Assembly (NCBI GenBank): GCA_028284745.1
Contig: JANQRC010000035.1
Coordinates: forward strand, 1 to 64,000
DNA from: Flavobacteriaceae bacterium
GTDB lineage: Bacteria; Bacteroidota; Bacteroidia; Flavobacteriales; Flavobacteriaceae
Length of the DNA stretch: 64,000 bases
Direction: 5' to 3'
The stretch's first letter is position 1, and each line of letters starts with the position of its first letter. Below, one piece after another: positions 61,977 to 64,000 of the stretch. Both the position numbers and the translations under genes were made by a program. The notes under the pieces were generated by a model that made no database searches, had not been told where the DNA came from, and was given only the letters and a program-made list of their open reading frames with translations.

Positions 61977-63203
61977 CTATTTATTCTTCTCCTCGATCCA
62001 CTTGGCCATGTACTTGGTGCTTTGTAGCTTATGGTGTTGTAGCATGGCACCCGTGAAATTTTGTTGTCTGCGGACTTTCAGCGTATTGCAGACATCGGCC
62101 ATCCTTTTGGTAAAACAGTTTGTGTGTTGTCCTTTCAAAAAACGTTCTTCAATCAGGGTTTGTCCCAATTGTTGTGCTAAATGCCATGCTTCCTTGTCGG
62201 TGTACAAGCGTAGGGAGCGTTCTACAAATGTTCTGGTATCATCTACAATACTGCCTGGCCACGGGAGGTTGCCGTGCATCCCTTCAGCACCGATAAGAGT
62301 AGTGACACTTGGTGTGCCATGGATCATGGCATCTAACAGCTTTCCTTTTAAGCCTGCACCAAAACGCAAAGGTGCCAAACAAACTCTGGCGCGTTGCATC
62401 ACAGATCTCACATCTTTGGCCCAGCCTTTGATCAGAAAGCCTTCGGCCTCATTGTGCAACCGCATGACCTTCTTTGGTGGATACGCACCGTAGACATGCA
62501 ACTCGGTATCGGGCAATTGTTGGCGTATGAGTGGCCAGATCTGTTGTTTCAATTGCAAGACCGAATCCCAATTGGGCGCATGCATGAAGTTGCCAATCGT
62601 GACAAAGTGTCCGCGTTCTTCAAAAGAAGGCAGGCTTTCTCGGTTGGGAACTTCCGTTACCATAAAAGGCACATACTGCAGTAGGCTCTCATCGACCTTA
62701 AATAGGTTTTGTAAGATGTCCATTTCAACCTCACTGATCATCAAACTCAGGTCGCAGCGGTAGATGCTTGCCAGTTCGCGCTTTGCCAATTCACTATCGA
62801 GCAACATTTCAAATTGAAAAGGTTTATCGTTAGCTATAGCTTCTTCCCTGGCCTTTCGCAGACAATGCAGGTCTTCGGTATCTAATAGTCGTACGGCATC
62901 TGGGCAATGCTCGACCAAGCGCCAGCCAAACTGTTCTTCGGTCATAAAACGATCAAAGAGCACTGCTTTGGGGTTCAACTTCAGAAGAAGATCATCGAAA
63001 CTAGCATGATTTAGCTGTATCGTAGTCGTTTTGATTCCAAGATCAGCAAGGTCAGTACTATAATCGTCTTGCTGGGCAGTAGATGTAAAAGTGATCTGCC
63101 AATCATCCTCTTGAAATAGACGTAACAGCTGCAACATGCGGTTACCAGCAGCAGTGGCTATGGGCGCTGGCCAAACGGCTCCGATGACGAGAAGTTTTTT
63201 CAC
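61977..63203 (-). CDS. Glycosyltransferase (GT4/GT1-like)
   Basis: 408 residues with a GT-B fold. The N-terminal half (KKLLVIGAVWPAPIATAAGNRMLQLL) binds the acceptor. The C-terminal half has the nucleotide-sugar region (FVTIGNFMHAPNWDSV, LHVYGAYPPKK, GWAKDVRSVMQRARVCLAPLRFGAGLKGKLLDAM, then GTPSVTTLIGAEG). Such enzymes add sugars to surface glycans or glycolipids; the sugar is unknown. It stands alone, upstream of glyA on the same strand. Confidence 0.85.
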   Translation of the reverse strand: MKKLLVIGAVWPAPIATAAGNRMLQLLRLFQEDDWQITFTSTAQQDDYSTDLADLGIKTTTIQLNHASFDDLLLKLNPKAVLFDRFMTEEQFGWRLVEHCPDAVRLLDTEDLHCLRKAREEAIANDKPFQFEMLLDSELAKRELASIYRCDLSLMISEVEMDILQNLFKVDESLLQYVPFMVTEVPNRESLPSFEERGHFVTIGNFMHAPNWDSVLQLKQQIWPLIRQQLPDTELHVYGAYPPKKVMRLHNEAEGFLIKGWAKDVRSVMQRARVCLAPLRFGAGLKGKLLDAMIHGTPSVTTLIGAEGMHGNLPWPGSIVDDTRTFVERSLRLYTDKEAWHLAQQLGQTLIEERFLKGQHTNCFTKRMADVCNTLKVRRQQNFTGAMLQHHKLQSTKYMAKWIEEKNK

Positions 63204-63297
63204 AAAAGGAAAGATACAGCAAATAAATTAACGATTCATGAATAACGAATGACAAATGATGAAGTAAAAAGGCTGATCACTTCAAAAATCATGGATC

Positions 63298-63310
63298 CTG
63301 CCTACGGCAG
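63298..63310. repeat. Short perfect inverted repeat CTGCC-TAC-GGCAG
   Basis: Arms CTGCC and GGCAG around TAC in the 186-base gap between glyA and the glycosyltransferase gene, next to a dispersed repeat copy. Such strings are frequent between genes in this group (from memory). Confidence 0.35.
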
Positions 63311-63339
63311 ACATTAATTGTTGATCGTTAATAAGTAAA

Positions 63340-63380
63340 GGGATTTCTCAGTCGTTCTAGTAGAGCTGCTTCGAAATGAC
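63340..63380 (-). repeat. Dispersed repeat copy (GAAATGAC/GAGAAATC type)
   Basis: GGGATTTCTCAGTCG, an insert, then CTGCTTCGAAATGAC. The ends match the copies at 36628 and 59840; the middle is longer. Confidence 0.45.
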
Positions 63381-63389
63381 AAAAAGCAA

Positions 63390-64000
63390 TCAACTTTTGA
63401 ACAGTGGCCTTCCATCCATCAAACGATATACATGATCACCAATGCCCTCCAGATGCACTTGGTTCTCAGGGTGCTGAATGACCTCATCGATCAAATGTAC
63501 GATAGCTTCCATATCTTTTTCTACCAAACCACGGGTAGTGATCGCTGCAGTGCCTACTCGAATGCCAGAAGTCACAAACGGACTCTTGTCGTCAAAGGGC
63601 ACCATGTTCTTGTTCACGGTTATCTCTGCCTTCCCAAGCGCCTCTTCTGCCAACTTGCCCGTAACATTCTTGTTGCGAAGGTCGATCAGCATCATGTGAT
63701 TGTCCGTACCACCAGAGATCAGGTGATAATCGCGCTCCACAAACGCCTTGGCCATCGCTTGAGCATTCTTCTTCACTTGAATGATATATTCTAGGAATTC
63801 ATCTGTCAATGCTTCACCAAAAGCAATGGCCTTGGCCGCAATGATGTGTTCTAATGGTCCGCCTTGGTTCCCTGGGAAAACTGCTGAATCAAATAGCGAG
63901 GACATTTTCTTAGGCTTTCCGCTTTTGAAGCTCAGCCCAAAAGGATTGTCAAAATCTCTGCCAATCATGATCATTCCTCCCCTAGGTCCACGTAAGGTCT
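63390..64000 (-). CDS. glyA: Serine hydroxymethyltransferase, C-terminal part (cut by window edge)
   Basis: The frame enters from the right edge and ends at 63390, giving about 203 C-terminal residues. They begin [13 protein letters not shown], the segment just after the PLP lysine, and continue with [36 protein letters not shown] and [12 protein letters not shown]. GlyA makes glycine and methylene-tetrahydrofolate from serine. The active-site lysine is outside the window. Confidence 0.97.
   Translation of the reverse strand, partial: TLRGPRGGMIMIGRDFDNPFGLSFKSGKPKKMSSLFDSAVFPGNQGGPLEHIIAAKAIAFGEALTDEFLEYIIQVKKNAQAMAKAFVERDYHLISGGTDNHMMLIDLRNKNVTGKLAEEALGKAEITVNKNMVPFDDKSPFVTSGIRVGTAAITTRGLVEKDMEAIVHLIDEVIQHPENQVHLEGIGDHVYRLMDGRPLFKS

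Noticed and set aside
61840..61980. Integron attC site near TAGCCGCTAAC
   Set aside because: Only loose similarity to GTTRRRY ends; no paired arms, no integrase and no cassette array.

Overview
The window looks like a stretch of chromosome from a Flavobacteriaceae-type member of the Bacteroidota, probably marine; the genus cannot be fixed from the sequence. The evidence is the Bacteroidota promoter signature (TAnnTTTG-like -7 boxes in front of many genes), two complete proteins ending in type A sorting domains of the type IX secretion system (T9SS), many lipoproteins with Bacteroidota-style lipoboxes, a fused E1 alpha/beta 2-oxoacid dehydrogenase, an AraC regulator with a membrane-embedded N-terminus, a TPR histidine kinase paired with a LuxR-type regulator, and frequent TTG starts. 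Most of the window is ordinary core genome.

Layout. 0-5.9 kb: a cut FAD-linked oxidoreductase, a small outer-membrane barrel, a TlpA-like thioredoxin lipoprotein, rhomboid protease, lipid A acyltransferase, GlmM and an ACP phosphodiesterase-like protein. 5.9-9.5 kb: a tight run of gamma-glutamyltransferase, a truncated DNA-alkylation-repair remnant, an orphan ATP-grasp ligase and an unknown membrane-anchored protein. 9.5-17.2 kb: uvrA, a LOG-family protein, a T9SS-exported nuclease-like protein and an M1-peptidase-like/outer-membrane-barrel fusion that has lost its zinc motif. 17.4-23.0 kb: branched-chain-type E1 dehydrogenase, then an AraC regulator followed by two DoxX proteins and two small lipoproteins. 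23.1-27.4 kb: holA, an HsdR-N-like nuclease domain protein, a glycosyltransferase, an OmpA-like lipoprotein and tsaC/sua5.

27.5-36.3 kb is the accessory highlight: a TPR histidine kinase and LuxR response regulator, then an unknown 118-residue protein, three tandem phage-tail-collar-like proteins (COG4675-like) and a 1362-residue secreted Calx-beta/beta-helix protein with a T9SS tail. An inverted repeat ATACGTA-N3-TACGTAT lies between kinase and regulator, and a near copy lies just after the regulator, facing the collar cluster. This suggests that the regulator controls the cluster. The collar genes and most of the giant gene are GC-richer in sampled lines than the 3' end of the giant gene.

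36.3-36.7 kb holds a frameshifted GIY-YIG endonuclease remnant filling the space between two inverted copies of a dispersed repeat. 36.7-48.2 kb: pcrA/uvrD, an M20 hydrolase, an orphan T9SS sorting-domain remnant, an FMN glutamate-synthase-like protein, patatin, an active M1 aminopeptidase and recG. 48.3-50.5 kb: secreted proteins of unknown function, a 47-codon ORF between two terminators, and a pair of highly charged exported helical proteins. 50.6-64 kb: pheT, an ABC-F ATPase, a redox-dead TlpA-like lipoprotein, a transaldolase-like aldolase, the SRP RNA gene, glutaminyl cyclase-like and thioesterase genes, a beta-helix lipoprotein, a glycosyltransferase and the cut end of glyA.

No tRNA or rRNA gene, CRISPR array, insertion sequence or prophage was seen.
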